Shown: positions 1 to 12,729 of the stretch, in pieces
Position numbering within the stretch: position 1 is the first letter of the stretch
How the letters are laid out: every line of letters begins with the position of its first letter
Source: Eucalyptus grandis
Lineage: Eukaryota; Streptophyta; Magnoliopsida; Myrtales; Myrtaceae
Reading direction: 5' to 3'
NCBI RefSeq assembly: GCF_016545825.1
Contig: NC_052619.1
Location: forward strand, 3,735,501 to 3,799,500
DNA length: 64,000 bases
Notes under the pieces: generated by a model
Databases searched by the model: none
The model's input: only the letters and a program-made list of their open reading frames with translations
Told to the model about the DNA's origin: nothing
Translations under genes and position numbers: made by a program

Positions 1-1159
1 GTGTAAAATCCCATGGATTGCACAAACACATCATATAGCCATTTGTGCATGAACAGATGGACAAATGTATTTCTTGGTGGAACAAGTCTTTAAATCTGCT
101 GTGCTGATGTAGTAAAAGGTGAAGTTTCATTAACATAACCGAGATAAGTGCCCTCAGGACATGTTATGACTAAACATAAAGAATGCAGAAGGCATATGGC
201 ATAGTCGATTACAAGCATGCTGTACAATCTCATTGGCGAATAAATGGTGGTTTGATGCATGAAAATCCGAATGGGGTGTTTCATGAGATTCTGTCTGTAA
301 TGTTTTGTTGTACCTTGGGTAACCTTTCGCAGGTCTATCCATGTTGAAACTGACTACAATTTACCTGGAGTTCTTGGTACACATGCCTCTCTAGGAGCAA
401 TTTCATAGGCTGGGCAAAACTTCTTAATAACATCGTTGATAAAATTACAATGGTGGGATTTGTTCCATCTGATGATGCGGAGTTAACTGATAATTAAGTC
501 AAATGCCTTTCTCAAGGCCATACGTTCATTTGTGCGTTGCATTTTTACCTTAATATTTATATCTATGATCTGAATCTAATTCTATATGTCCTACCAAATC
601 ATTTGAATCTCAATCTCAACTCTCAGCCCACTATACTAGGATTTTCTTTCATGAATCGTGTGTCCACTTTGCAACTATGCTTCATTCAAATTTTCCAAGC
701 AGTTATTGGGATAACTGTGTTGATTTTAGTTGTACATTTGTTGTCGCTGCTTGTCTCCCTGTTTCATAATGCTGACTCTATTGTTGATTTTCTGACGCCA
801 GAAAATATAAAACAATAGAAGAGGGACAATTTGTTAGGTCTACACGTGTAAAAGAATGACAATATTGTAATACTATTAGCTCTTTTTGTGTTCAAGTTAT
901 GTGTCTATATATGACTTTTGGTAAATTTGTAGTAGGTCAGACTATCATTTTTTATTAACCAGCATTTCCACAAATTAGTTGAACTACAGCTGCTAATCAA
1001 TTATCTGTCAGGCATTATAGGTCTTCTGCTTTGATGCTTTTATCTTCCTCAGTCCTGGCTCATTCATGTACTTCTTTTCCATTTACTTCTTCACTGTTAC
1101 ATCAACTGATGTTTACTTCTGTATGAGACATGAAATACTTACAAAGTATTTATTACAAG
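1..1159 (+). other. Intron or upstream sequence of the lyase-like gene
   Basis: I see no coding exon here. The first recognisable exon of the downstream enzyme opens at 1160 in the middle of the protein, so this stretch is most simply the 3' part of a long intron. The conserved segment that normally precedes that exon in the family (ending in a Leu-Glu-Asp-Gln-like motif) was looked for and not found. Short open frames on both strands have no recognisable content. Confidence 0.5.
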
Positions 1160-4100
1160 GTATCTCCAAAAGCTTGCGGTCATACTCGTGATAGAAAAGT
1201 GGTGTCTAGAGAAGAAGCAGTGATGAGAATAAAAGCTGCTCTCGATGCGCGAAAGGAAAGTGGATCTGACATCGTTATTATTGCACGAACTGATTCTCGT
1301 CAAGCAATTTCTTTGGGTGAATCACTCTGGAGGTCTCGGGCTTTTGCTGATGCTGGAGCAGATGTTCTTTTCATTGATGCTCTAGCTTCAAAAGAAGAGA
1401 TGAAGGCTTTCTGTGAAATTTCTCCGTCTGTCCCAAAAATGGTACAACTAGTCCCCATTAATATGATATTCAATAAGCTCTTTTTAAAGTTTGGACATTC
1501 ATTATGCCTGTCTTTTTGTTGTGAACAATTAATCATATGTAACCTTAGAAATTGAACACCTATCAGCATCTGTATTTTCTTTTTCCCTGCTGGCACACGT
1601 AATAAAATTCATTATTCAATCAGATCACAATGCTTTAGGTCATGACTTTGATTGAAATGACAGGAGCTATGACTGGAGGGGAATTTACTAGCCAAGTGAG
1701 CTCCGGATCTTTTTCCTGGATATTCGAAATTTAAGAAGGAATGATAGCAGTTACCACTTACCATAAGTACACAAATGTACAAAAAGGAATTCCCTAGAAA
1801 ATTGACTAACTGAAAAATAAACATAAAAGTCATTTTTGTTGCTTTTCCTTCAGTCAAACGTAGAGTTGTCATGAATCAAGGGGAAAAAAAAATTAGATTG
1901 CTTGAAAGTTAGCCTGCGTTGCTTTTCAGACGGTGCAGCCCTTGCACAATGAATGTCTCTTTGTTTATGCTTACACTTGGTTTTTAGTGGACGAAGTTAA
2001 TTCTGGCATTTAATTTTGTTCTAAGAATGTAAAGTTACTTGTCCCATAGCCTGCTTCTTAATATGTTGGGTTATGCTCATTGTTCATGAGTCACAATGTG
2101 ACCACACAAGATCAGTTGCTTGTTAAATCATTGTTCACCAGTCTGACGTAATTTGCAACGATTGACAAAGCTTTCTTTGATCTGCATAGGCTAATATGCT
2201 TGAAGGAGGTGGGAAAACACCGATACTCAATCCTCTTGAACTCGAGGAAATAGGATATAAACTCGTGGCTTATCCACTTTCCTTAATCAGAGTTTCAATA
2301 AGAGCAATGCAGGTAGCATGTTTTTACTTTTCCTTTTAACTGTTAAGTTTTATGAGAGATTTACCTTTCTGCAAAATCAAGCAGCATGTTGGGTGCAGGA
2401 ATTTTGTGTGGAATATTTAATGTTGGATTTTTTTTTTTTTTGGTAAGGGTTATTTAATGTAGGATTAATATAATGAAAAATCCTAAATTGATAGGTCTGT
2501 GACAAATTTACCAAGAACCAATTTTTTTACCATGAAAAACCCTCCAAACCATATGGAAAATTTACCGCAAACTAATTTTTTTATCATCAAAACCCCCAAA
2601 CTAGTATATTTGTGACAAGTTTACACTCAATTATTTTCTATTAAATTGGATTAAAACCACGAAAAACTATAAATTGGTACACCTATGACAAAGGAAGGGT
2701 AGAATCGCAAACTTGTCAACTGCCACGTGTCATTCACCTCAGCAATTTGACGGTTAAATTTAACGGAAATTAACAAAGGGTAAATTTATCACTGCTGTAT
2801 TAGTTTGGAGTTTTTCTTGGTATTGACCCTTTAATGTATATTTTGACCCCCCGTCCCAAAAAAAAAAAAAAAACCTTTAAGGTATAGGTAGGTCATAGTA
2901 TTCTGGCTTCTGAAACTACTATTTATCTTTTTCATGGCTGTTTAATTATTCAATTGAATACCTTGGCTTCATCTAAATGATTTTTTGGTTCTGTCCTCTA
3001 CTAAGTGATCAAAAACTGATGGGCAGTAAACCCTTTTTAAGTTTTCAAAGGTTGTTCAAGCCTGGAGCTATTATTTTGTCTCAATTAATTGTGCAACAGG
3101 GATGGTCAGTATGCTTGTCCTTTTTTTTTTTTCCCTTTCTTTCCTTGGAAGGACCTATTTAATGCCGGTATCCCATAATAGTTAAAAACAATGTAATATG
3201 GAATTAAGTGGTGCAAAAGCATTGCTCATTTATGAGCTTAATTGAGTGGCATGTGGGGCTAATATTTTTAGGGCGGAGAAATCATAAAGGGAAAAAAAAT
3301 GGATGCATTTGGTTTGTTCATAGCAATTCAGGTGAAACTGGTCATGCTAGATGTCACTTTAGTTCTCTTCTTAAATTGGAAGCATGTTGATGGTAGCTGT
3401 TTTGGGTACATTGACGTTTGCCATGGTCTGTTCTTCCATTTCTCTTGCTTCCACCCAGTTGCGTATCCTAATTGTATAACATAGAGGATTACTCTTTGTG
3501 CTTTCAACCATCTTTCTATTTCTTTAGGATTCTCTTGCAGCTATCAAAGGAGGACGTATACCACCTCCTGGAAGCATGCCATCTTTTGAGGATATGAAAG
3601 AAATCTTAGGTTTTAACACCTACTATGAAGAGGAGAAGCGTTATGCTACACCTACCACCAGTCAATTGCCTTCTCGCGGAGGTTGGTATTTAAACTTCCC
3701 TATGACCCATAGAAGTATGGCCGGTTAATTAAGTCCTTCGATTTCTTCTAAAAGTCAAGTCTGTTTTATGTTTGATACTAACTAGCAATCACCATTCCCT
3801 GCTCCATTGTAGAGGTTTACATTTATTTTTTGGATTAGCATTGTGAAGTTTAGCAGTTAGCCCCAATTACATATCTTTGGACCAGATTTTCCAAGTAGCC
3901 ATAAAAAAGGCTCAATGTGTCTTTGTCGCTCAGAATGGGATTCAGCTTGGCTTAACTACTTTAGTTCTTGTTTTACGAAGATCTAAACCTGTTCAGGATT
4001 CCATAAATTCACTTACTCTTGTTGGCACCATTAACATGCTCGAAGTATCTACAATTTTTGCCCTCTTTATGACATGAAATCATCTGTCAGTGAGCACCGA

Positions 4101-4822
4101 GTACAGTACATCACAGAGGACTCAAGAAGATACAGAGCAAAGGAGTCAAGTACTGCAAGCTCCCATTGTTGAAGTGATAAATCCTACATATTATGGAACA
4201 GAAAGTTCAAGAGGTCCTTTCTCAGGTCTTTGGTCTCGGATTTTGAGAATAAAAATAACGGGAAGAGATGGTCTTGAGAGACTTGACCTCAGGATTCCGG
4301 TAAGTCATAAAATGGATTTCATCTTGCATGTCTGTGGTAGTAGCAGTACATCAATAGTTTCATTCTCGCTTGTGGTCTCCTACTCCAAGATATCATTTTG
4401 CTAAACCCCAGCCCAAAAACTCCTACCATGTTGCGTGCCAGTATTTTCCATATGAATATAATGCTTATAGCTGGCACAGTACATAAAATTATATTCTCCC
4501 CTTTGTGACCACATTATATATATAATGAAGGAATGTTATCTGTCTTTCCTTCCTTTTCTTCTCTGCAGGCTGGATTATTGGATAACATCACGAATATTGT
4601 CCCGGGTATTCTTTATGTTTCACGGCAATCTTGGCATTTCTGTATGTCCTGGACAAAGGTCCTGAGCAGATAAAGAGAATTGACTTCTTTTTCATCTTTG
4701 CAGCTATTGCCGGCGTAAATATTAAAGAATTGTTGGATGACGCAAGTGCAGAAGTTGGAGGGAAACTCTTGTTAGATTTTAAAGATACAATGGGCGACAG
4801 GATTCAAATATTTCTGGAGTAA
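1160..4822 (+). CDS. Carboxyvinyl-carboxyphosphonate phosphorylmutase / petal-death-protein-like lyase, 5' partial
   Basis: Six exons read in one frame: 1160-1441, 2190-2312, 3528-3681, 4091-4299, 4569-4605 and 4704-4822 (stop TAA at 4820). They give 307 residues of the isocitrate lyase/PEP mutase superfamily, a TIM barrel that cleaves or forms C-C or C-P bonds next to a carboxylate. The first exon holds the catalytic-loop motif PKACGHTR, with the Cys-Gly-His of the family, and the ARTDS strand motif. Exon 2 carries GGGKTPILNPLELEEIGY and exon 3 the GGRIPPPGSMPSF motif. The C-terminal exons resemble the tail of plant chloroplast-type members such as Arabidopsis At1g77060 (from memory). The N-terminal third and any transit peptide are absent from the window. 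The substrate is uncertain: plant relatives include 2,3-dimethylmalate/oxaloacetate lyases. All introns obey GT-AG. An inverted-repeat element lies in the 2313-3527 intron. Confidence 0.88.
2451..2848. mobile_element. MITE-like inverted-repeat element in an intron
   Basis: The left end (near 2461-2510) and the reverse complement of the right end (near 2780-2848) align as imperfect inverted repeats of about 50 bases, sharing blocks such as GAAAAATCCTAAA / GAAAAACTCCAAA and GTGACAAATTTACC / GTGATAAATTTACC. The interior repeats the same words. No coding capacity is seen and the ends are approximate. It lies inside the intron between the second and third visible exons of the lyase-like gene, on neither splice site. 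Confidence 0.5.
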
Positions 4823-5280
4823 GAGATAGCCGTCGCTTGGATTCTTCAGAACAATAGCCAGTCACAAGCAGATAACAGCGGCGCCGGAGGATTCTCTGTA
4901 GAAGAACACGATCCACAGTTAACAAAAAGGATCCTTTCAATATAATTGGTCAACTTCTTTTTTGGGCCCCTTTCCTTCTCTCTTGCCCCGGTAAGCCAGC
5001 GACTCACATATTACATGACAGCTAGGAATTTGACATTTTCAGACGTTACCGATTCTTCATGGGGGCAATTTGAACCCCATAAGAATCCTTCAGCATGTAT
5101 ACCTGCAACATGTGCTATTATCAATTGAAACCACAACTGAAATTGAGTCAAGAATGAATATAAAGAAAACCATTTGAATATCGTGTTACCCCAGTTTAGA
5201 TGAATCGGGGATTAGTTAGTATTGGACAGACTTCGCAGTTCAATCTTTTTTATAACAAAGTTCATTCTGTATGAAAATTA
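4823..5280 (+). other. Probable 3' UTR of the lyase-like gene
   Basis: Non-coding sequence directly after the TAA stop. A/T-rich signals suitable for plant polyadenylation (for example AATGAATATAAAG near 5153) occur 300-350 bases after the stop. The exact cleavage site cannot be read from sequence. Confidence 0.4.
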
Positions 5281-5452
5281 ATGATGCGCAACATAAAGCT
5301 AACTCTTTTTTTTTTCGCTTGACTAATTATTCTCTCGTGGTGAGAAGAGGGAACAAGCTTCCGTTTCTGTATACGCATCAATCAATCGGTCTGGATTGAT
5401 ATCAGCAATTCGTGAAGGTCATTATTAATATACGTCAGGGACCTGGAGATTG

Positions 5453-5602
5453 ACCAAGTTGGCCGAGTCTCCTAGGAGCAGGTTGACTATGTCAGCCGTG
5501 CTCTCATTTAGGGGAAATGAGGGGGTTACCGAGTTGGCTGGGTCTTCTAAAAGTAGTTTGACTAGGTCGGCTGTGCTCTCACTTACGGAAAATGAGGAGG
5601 GG
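5453..5602. repeat. 75-bp tandem duplication, two copies
   Basis: Copy 1 is 5453-5527 and copy 2 is 5528-5602. Each runs from ACC(A/G)AGTTGGC through GTGCTCTCA to an AAATGAGG-type end. The period is a multiple of three, so the forward frame carries a 25-residue repeat (TKLAESPRSRLT... then TELAGSSKSSLT...). The copies differ at well over ten positions, so the duplication is not recent. The surrounding 155-codon open frame (5450-5917) has no recognised domain. Confidence 0.75.
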
Positions 5603-5839
5603 TCACAGACTAATCTCCTCTTCGCAGTTGCGGGCTACCATATCTTATATCTAGAAGGAATGGTCTTAAGGCGGCCCTTAGGGTGTGATGAGAAGATTAA
5701 GGCACCCAACCTCATCCCCCGCATCCAACTGAAATTCCAAGATCTGAAAAGCTGCAGACCCATCACTCGAATGGGACACCACGTGCGTCCTACGAATGTC
5801 TTATGCAATATAGCTGGATCAAACAAGTCTAAACCAAAT

Positions 5840-6150
5840 ACCAAACGGTGTAGGGGCATTGCAAGGGAGCAGCATTTTTCATCCACGATCTCTGGTCATC
5901 CAACACCATCATCGTAATCAATGTGGATTTAGGACGACACCATTCCAAATCCCCTTTCTGCTTCAACCCGACATCCTTTAGATTAAAACATCCTTGAAAA
6001 AGCAAAATGCGCATGATACTTTTCTTAATCAGTTCATCCAGACTCTTCAACGGTCTCATAAGGATCTTATTGATAGTTAATATTCTAGACTGCCACGTCA
6101 AAGCAAGAAGAGCACGACATCTCCAGTCCAACAAATCATAAGCAGAGCAC
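5840..6150 (-). pseudogene. Decayed LINE endonuclease (EEP-type) fragment
   Basis: On the minus strand the frame reads a tract resembling the N-terminal endonuclease of plant non-LTR retrotransposons: DWRCRALLALTWQSRIL recalls the family start (W-N-C-R-G-L-G...V-R-L), and ELIKKSIMRILLFQGCFNL followed by KDVGLKQKGDLEW recalls the later block (K-M-R-L-F-Q-G-C-F-x-V-x-x-V-G-L-x-G-G-L-x-x-x-W). Catalytic residues are degraded, the frame breaks near 5840, and only a vague continuation runs towards 5640. This is recognition from memory of family patterns; a homology search would settle it. Confidence 0.42.
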
Positions 6151-6576
6151 AATTTTATACAAAAATCGAAGTACAGTACTTATTTTTCATGCTCAATCAC
6201 ACTAAGAATCTCAGGCAATTGATACAAAAAAAAGGGAAAGAAAAAAAATGAATAGCTGTAAAAGGTAGAGATCCTGATAGTCCCAGAAGCGTGTTCTATA
6301 CCATTTGCTTAATATTGCAGCAGCTCCAATACAGAGGTACCTACCTCAACTCTATAGTCCAAGGAGCAATAGTCCCAGGCCATCCAAAATTACTTTGGAG
6401 CAGACAGAATATTACCCGTAATCATTACGAGAAACTATGCCTTTGTATCTTCAAGGAGACTTACCGTTGAGTAAGGACAAGAATAAAGCCTTTCGCTATG
6501 ACAACATCCACACCTCACAAAATTATCATGTAATTATATTACTGCTTTCCCCCATTGGGGCACACTTCAATACCTT

Positions 6577-9500
6577 TCACCGATATCCACCACCATAGGG
6601 CTGTTGAGCATATGGATTTCCACCCATCATGGGGTTATAACCACCTGGCATCGATGATCCAGGAGGTAAGCCAGTAGGCCGTTGCATCGGAGCTCCTTGC
6701 CCAACTCCCATGTTCATCCCCATGCCCATGTTATACCCCCCATTCATACCCATTCCCATATTATTCATCCCCATTCCCATGCCCATAGGCTGATTCATGC
6801 CTCCATAACCACCCATAGGCTGATTCATGCCCATGCCGGACCCTTGACCACCACCCATTCCCATTCCCATTCCCATTCCCATGCCCATGCCAGAACCAGC
6901 CACAGGGTTAGGTGGAGGCCTAAGAGCACCAGCACCAGCACGACCAATTCCCGAACCTGATCCCATAGCTTTGCCCATGTTGATCGTTGATGTTACAGGA
7001 GCAGCAGACTGTTTTTCCATCCTCTTCTCCTTCCGATTTATTGCATCAAAATCAACTCCTATGTCTGCTAGTGGATTGGTCTTTGCTGCATTTAGAAACC
7101 CATAATGGCATCATCATCTCAGAGACATGCTAGCAGCATACTATTTAAAAACAGAAGGCAACGAAAATAGAATCTAAGTACTCACGGCCAGATATATTCA
7201 AGTTGACGAGCCCTCGGCTCAGTGTATCAGCCCATACGGTGGACTTAGTCTCGAACTTCTTGTCCTTTGATGGTTGAGGTACAATAGCAAGTGCACCAGT
7301 TGAGGATGAAAGAGGTGGCTGTGGTGGCTGTGAAGCCACCTGAGAATTTTGCCCCATTTGAGGAAGTAAGTTGCCAAGAACATCATTGTTCTGTTGGACA
7401 GCTCCTCCAAATGACGCCTGCTGCGGGGGCATATGAGAAGTTACAGTAGATGTACCTCCTGATGGTAAAAAGCTTCCATTGGTTGTGTGCGAGGGTAGCA
7501 TATTCTGTGGAGCCATGTGTGGAGGTGGTGGTGGAGCAGCTCCTGCCTGTGTGTAGACATTCCCATTAGGAGCTGAAGTTCCCATGTGCTGTGGGAAGTT
7601 CCCATAGTTAAATTGCGGCACCGGTCCAGTTTGCATATGCTGAGGGACTTGTGAAGCTACTGGAGCCACGGGACCACTCTGTGAACCAAAGTTCCCGTAC
7701 ACACTAGTTTGCAAGTGTGCAGGATGACCACTTGGAGCAGAAAATGGTGGCTGTGGTGCAGCGACGGCTGAAGGTCCAGAGGGAGGAAGAATGTCCGCCA
7801 AAATATCAGTGTTTGGGTTAGGCTCAGAGTAAAATTGTGAATTCTGTGCGCTAGCTGGAGCATATGTTAAGCCAGACAATGAATCCCCAAAGTTTGAGCC
7901 AGCCATTTGAGGCATTTCAACATTTTGGTTCACATTTGGCTGCATAGTTGCTACAGGTGTGGCAGTTGGTTGTTGGACAGGGGCGCCGTCTCCAGATGGG
8001 GTAGCTTTAAAAGGTGAATCGCCAAAGGGATCATCAAATGACTGCATTCACAAAAACATTTTACAAGTTGTAAATTACCAGAACAAGAGGTGGACCCTAA
8101 TCGAGGTCAGAAAGGACTATGAAAAGACATCAAGCCTGCAATTGAAGAGAGAAACTCAAGAATAAGCATGACTGAAAAAGTTTTGCCACAGATTTCTGCG
8201 TGAGGCTAATTTTCATTCTATTTTCACCACCAAAATTTAAAGTAAGCCTTAACTTGGGGCATAGGTGGGCAACAACTTGCAATTATGACCCCAAATCAAG
8301 TTTCGGTTCACTGCCTGGGTTTTAGATAGTAACATCACATACATGGGTTATATCTGGCATAAATCACACTCCCATTGGATGAGGCTGAGAATTAATACTT
8401 GAACTGCAGAAGCACGGCATAACTATGATATACACACGATGGAACAATTCAAAAGGTAGAGGGCCATTGAGCCATTGAAGATGCACATTAGCTACAAATA
8501 AGAATTTCAACAGTAAGTCCCTAGCAACATATGCAAATTATTTAAGGGGCTCATCATGTCTGGCAGCATTGAATCTCAACCTAGTTCATGTTTTTCATAA
8601 AAGCTTTCACCAAAAGAAATATTCACCACCATAAGCCCACAATGCTTTTAGAGATGAGGTACCAAGACCCCAGCATGCACATCCAGGGAAACCAATGAGA
8701 ATTTATCATGCGCCGTCAGTTACACTACCATCATTAATTGAGAAGAAAAGAAGTTATTAAAGTTGCTCTGTTCAAGACATTAAATAGCACCTGGTTCATG
8801 ACATTAGACGCTGATGGTGGAGCTGCGGCAAATGTGGGTCCAAAGTTAGTGTTCGCCGCAGCCTCGGCTTCAGGAGCAGAATTTCCAGTTGTTACTGGCA
8901 TGATAGCTAAAGGGTTCGCAGAAAATGAATCTGACAAAGAGCCAAGCAAGTCTGTTTCTGCACTCATTGATGTAGAAGGGGCAGGGGCAGCTGATCAAAG
9001 GAAGTAACAAAAATGAGTTCCACTGTTTATGGGGCAAAAATTGATAAAGAGGCTCCACCTAAGCTCCTGAAAGACCAAACTCATATTGGCCTCAGGACAT
9101 TATATCTAGATGCAAGGAGAAAAAAAAAAGGAACTAGTAACTTTGGACCAGGAATACTCACGCAATTTTCACTTAGCACTAACTAGCAGCCTCAGGAAAG
9201 AGAAGCAAATTGCTTTCGTTTTAACCATTTGCACCAGATATCATTAAGAATTAAGTTCCAGTAGATTCCAAAATCAGAACTTTGTGATTAAGAATGGTGA
9301 AGACTATAAGATTAATGCTAGAAAAAGGAAATCTAGAAACAACCATTCCATTTTACAAAAGAATCAGTGTTGAGGCAGGTAACTAAATTGCCATATGAAA
9401 TGTCAACTTGTATATTAGCTCATAGATTATGCCACACATGTGCAACCAAATTTAGCATACATATACATATACACAATTTAGCATATGAGCACACAAGCCT

Positions 9501-12500
9501 CAGTAAGGAAAGAATCACATGTGATGTCATGAACTAAAATTATGTTTACCTGAAAGTGGACCACGTGGATCAAACTCATCAAAAGTCTCGAATTCCTGCT
9601 TTGCAGGAGATGCAGAAGGCACGGGAGCATTAGCTGGGGGGCTAGTGTTATCATTGACAGGGGCTACAGGGGGTGAAGAAGGTTTAGGAGCAGATGTTGC
9701 TGAAGTCTCTACATCCCTGCAGTCGATTAGAATGAAAAACAGACTGAACAAGAGCAAAATGGGAAACATTACAAACTGTCATATTCCTATAGTGAAAAAG
9801 AAGTACCTTTCATTGTGAACGGGACTTCGAGAGTCAACGACAGCTTCTTCATAACTAGGAGGTGCACCAATGTTTTGCTCAGAATATTTTCGATCAAGCC
9901 GCCTGTAGATGTAGCAACTCCATTTACAAATCCCAATGCAGGAACCCCCTCAAAAAGTATTTTGCTGACCATGCCATCATCAAAAAATCAAGCAAGAAGC
10001 AGCAGAGATTACCTCTCATCTTGAGAATTTTCATCAGCTCTGCCAGCACTGCCTCTGAAGCAGATGACCAAAAACGTTAACAATTTTATAACAATTAAAA
10101 AAATCATAAAGTGCATGCAGGAATTAAAGTTTACAAGGATATGCATAAGTTCTTAAGTCGCGATAGACGGCATCCTCTTGCAAATGTAGACATAAGATCC
10201 ATACATATATGACCCAACTAATCCAAATAAAAGACTTATTAATTATTATTCTAGACGACAAAGCATATAGAATTCACACGAGAAGGGAAAGAATGTATTT
10301 TAACTAGTATGCTCAAATCAAAAGAGTCCAACCAATCTTCTTAAAAAAAAAAAAAACCACATACCGGGATGAGTATTGACCATCATCATCCACGGAACGG
10401 TCCCTATCTCTATCATGACTTCTACTTCTCGATGAGCCATATTGATAATCGTCAATGCTTCGACTTCTGCCTCGGTGATCATCATCCCTGTAACCATCTC
10501 TTCCATAACGCTCTTCATAGTCTCGGCCATAACGGTCTCCATCACGGCTATAGGAATCCCCATTTCTACTGTACCGATCCTCATCCTTGGAGCCCCAGTC
10601 TCTCTCTCTACCATAGCTATATTCATCCCTGCTCCCATATCGACCTTCATAGCGCTCATCATCATATCTATCACCCGAACCTGGTCTATACATTCCACCG
10701 GACGATGACACGCTTCGGAACCTGCTTTGAGACAGCAAATCAAACCACGTATATTTTTAAACCAGTGGAAGACATCCAACTGCATGCAGATTATCTTACA
10801 AGCTGACAACATTCTCTCTTCACAGAAGGGAGGACACATCGTTCTCCAAACATTAAAAAATCAACCTGGAAGCCTTCCACACTGCTTGGCACCCTTTTGT
10901 GCCTCATTCATGGATTGAGAAGAAGGTCAGGACTTGAATACAACCGAACAAAAACAGACTTAGATGCAGTAAGCAAAAAAAATTTGTAATTTTCCAAAGC
11001 CAACAAAAGGACAACCGACAACTGACTTTACCAAGTGATGAAAAAAAGGAACTAAATTGTGTCCAAACGATCCTATGAGATGGTGACCACTAAATTCTAA
11101 GCCAACAATCCTATAGGTTGTACCATAGCTATCCTATCCAATACCATACATCATCTATCCCATTCAATGGGAGAAAAATAAGAAAGAACTAGCCAATTTG
11201 AGCCACCAGATAACCCAGAAATAATATTATAGGGTCCAGAAAGGAAGACGAGTCACTCATCATCCGTAATCGAAGTGAAAAAGTATGATACATGGAAAGA
11301 GACATGCAAAGAAAGCAAGAATAATAAAGTTGACTCTTTTAGAGGGTGAACTCACTTGTCCCTGTTGGCAGCAGCCTTCTGTCTAACTTCAACAATCCGT
11401 TCCTTGTCATTCACCAGCATCACAAGACCCTGAGATTTCCTCCTAACATTGTTTCCCTGGTCCCTTCCACTAGAGTCGATGTATTGAAAATCGGACAATG
11501 TCTGGTAGGAGATCAATTAAAACACAACTATGTTATTACCAGCAAACAACTAGGCTATAACCACAACAAATAAAAAAGCAAAAGCAAAAGCAAAAAGAAG
11601 TACAATCAAGATCAACATAGCAATCCAAAGATAATTAGAATGGAAAATTACTGATATTTGGTAAGCATGTTCTCTAATCTCTTCTATGACGCGTTCAGAT
11701 CCATGGGCAACCAGGTACTCCAGAACGGTCAATGCCTGCATAAAGAGAAACACTTGAGCAGTACAACAAAATAGAACACATAACTCTGACCATGTACTAA
11801 ACACCACAATCCGTAATGTTATGCAGTAAGACAATGAATAGAGAAGACACTACCACTTCCAAGAAGCGCCTCAAATAATTAAAATAAAAGTTGAATTTAT
11901 GCCCAAAGAAGGACAATGACCTTGTAGACATGCCGCCAATTCTTTCCAGTATCGTTGATCCGCTTCCATATTACCCCCATTATCATCTGGTACTCATGAC
12001 TGTACAGTTCATACAGTCAAAAGTAAGTAAAATTGACTTGCCCAATGATGCAAAATCCAAGTAAAGGAGGACCAATGTGTAGTTTACTAGTTTCTGGAAG
12101 CCTGTGCAATATCTGCAAGAAGCGTTCCATGGGGACCCCATGGTTCATTACTCGTGGCATCAAGAACCTGGAAAACCAAAAGAGAAATCATTTAAGATAT
12201 GTGGAAAGTCCTATTACTGCAGAATTAGAAGCAACACAAATTGATATATGCCCCAAACCACCTCAAATCTGAGAGCTCCTATCAACCACCATACCATGGA
12301 TCTATGACACGAATCATTTATGCTTTAAATCTCTTCCAAGAATAAGTAACAATCGAGACAATACTCGCACTCAAACATTAATTAACAGAAAAATACTTAA
12401 AGATTAATTATCAACTTATTAACTGAACAAAAAAAAACAATCATTACCTTCTGTTCTATTCCAGGAACTTTAAGCACTTTCTTATTCACCTCCCTCTTAC

Positions 12501-12729
12501 TGCAAAACAGGAAACTCAAATCAGTAGCAATTCCAAATTCAAAGTAACCAAGACTCCATAATACCAACATAGTCATGATTAATCTTGATTCTGTAGTTTT
12601 CTGGGTACTAAATTTAACTTAATTCATGGCAAAGGAAAAAAAGAAAGGAAGACTTTAAATAATGGAACTTTTCCCAGTAGTCACTATAACTTACATGTCC
12701 CTGACAGTTTGATCAAAGACCTTCTTCAT
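6577..12729 (-). CDS. EPSIN2: Clathrin interactor, EPSIN2/3-like (ENTH domain protein)
   Basis: Thirteen coding exons (transcript order): 12729-12695, 12499-12448, 12167-12088, 11999-11921, 11735-11652, 11501-11356, 10721-10365, 10054-10013, 9902-9807, 9716-9550, 8990-8791, 8041-7186 and 7085-6577. They sum to 2703 nt (900 residues plus stop), close to the length I recall for Arabidopsis EPSIN2. Exons 1-6 encode the ENTH domain: start [11 protein letters not shown], then [56 protein letters not shown] and [21 protein letters not shown] domains bind phosphoinositides and bend membranes in clathrin-dependent vacuolar/Golgi and plasma-membrane traffic. Exon 7 is an Arg/Asp/Tyr/Ser-rich linker; later exons are Pro/Gln-rich with [10 protein letters not shown] and DPF-like adaptor motifs; the last exon has a Met-Gly tract ending [11 protein letters not shown]. 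All introns are GT-AG with matching phases. EPSIN2 versus EPSIN3 orthology is not resolved. Confidence 0.95.
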
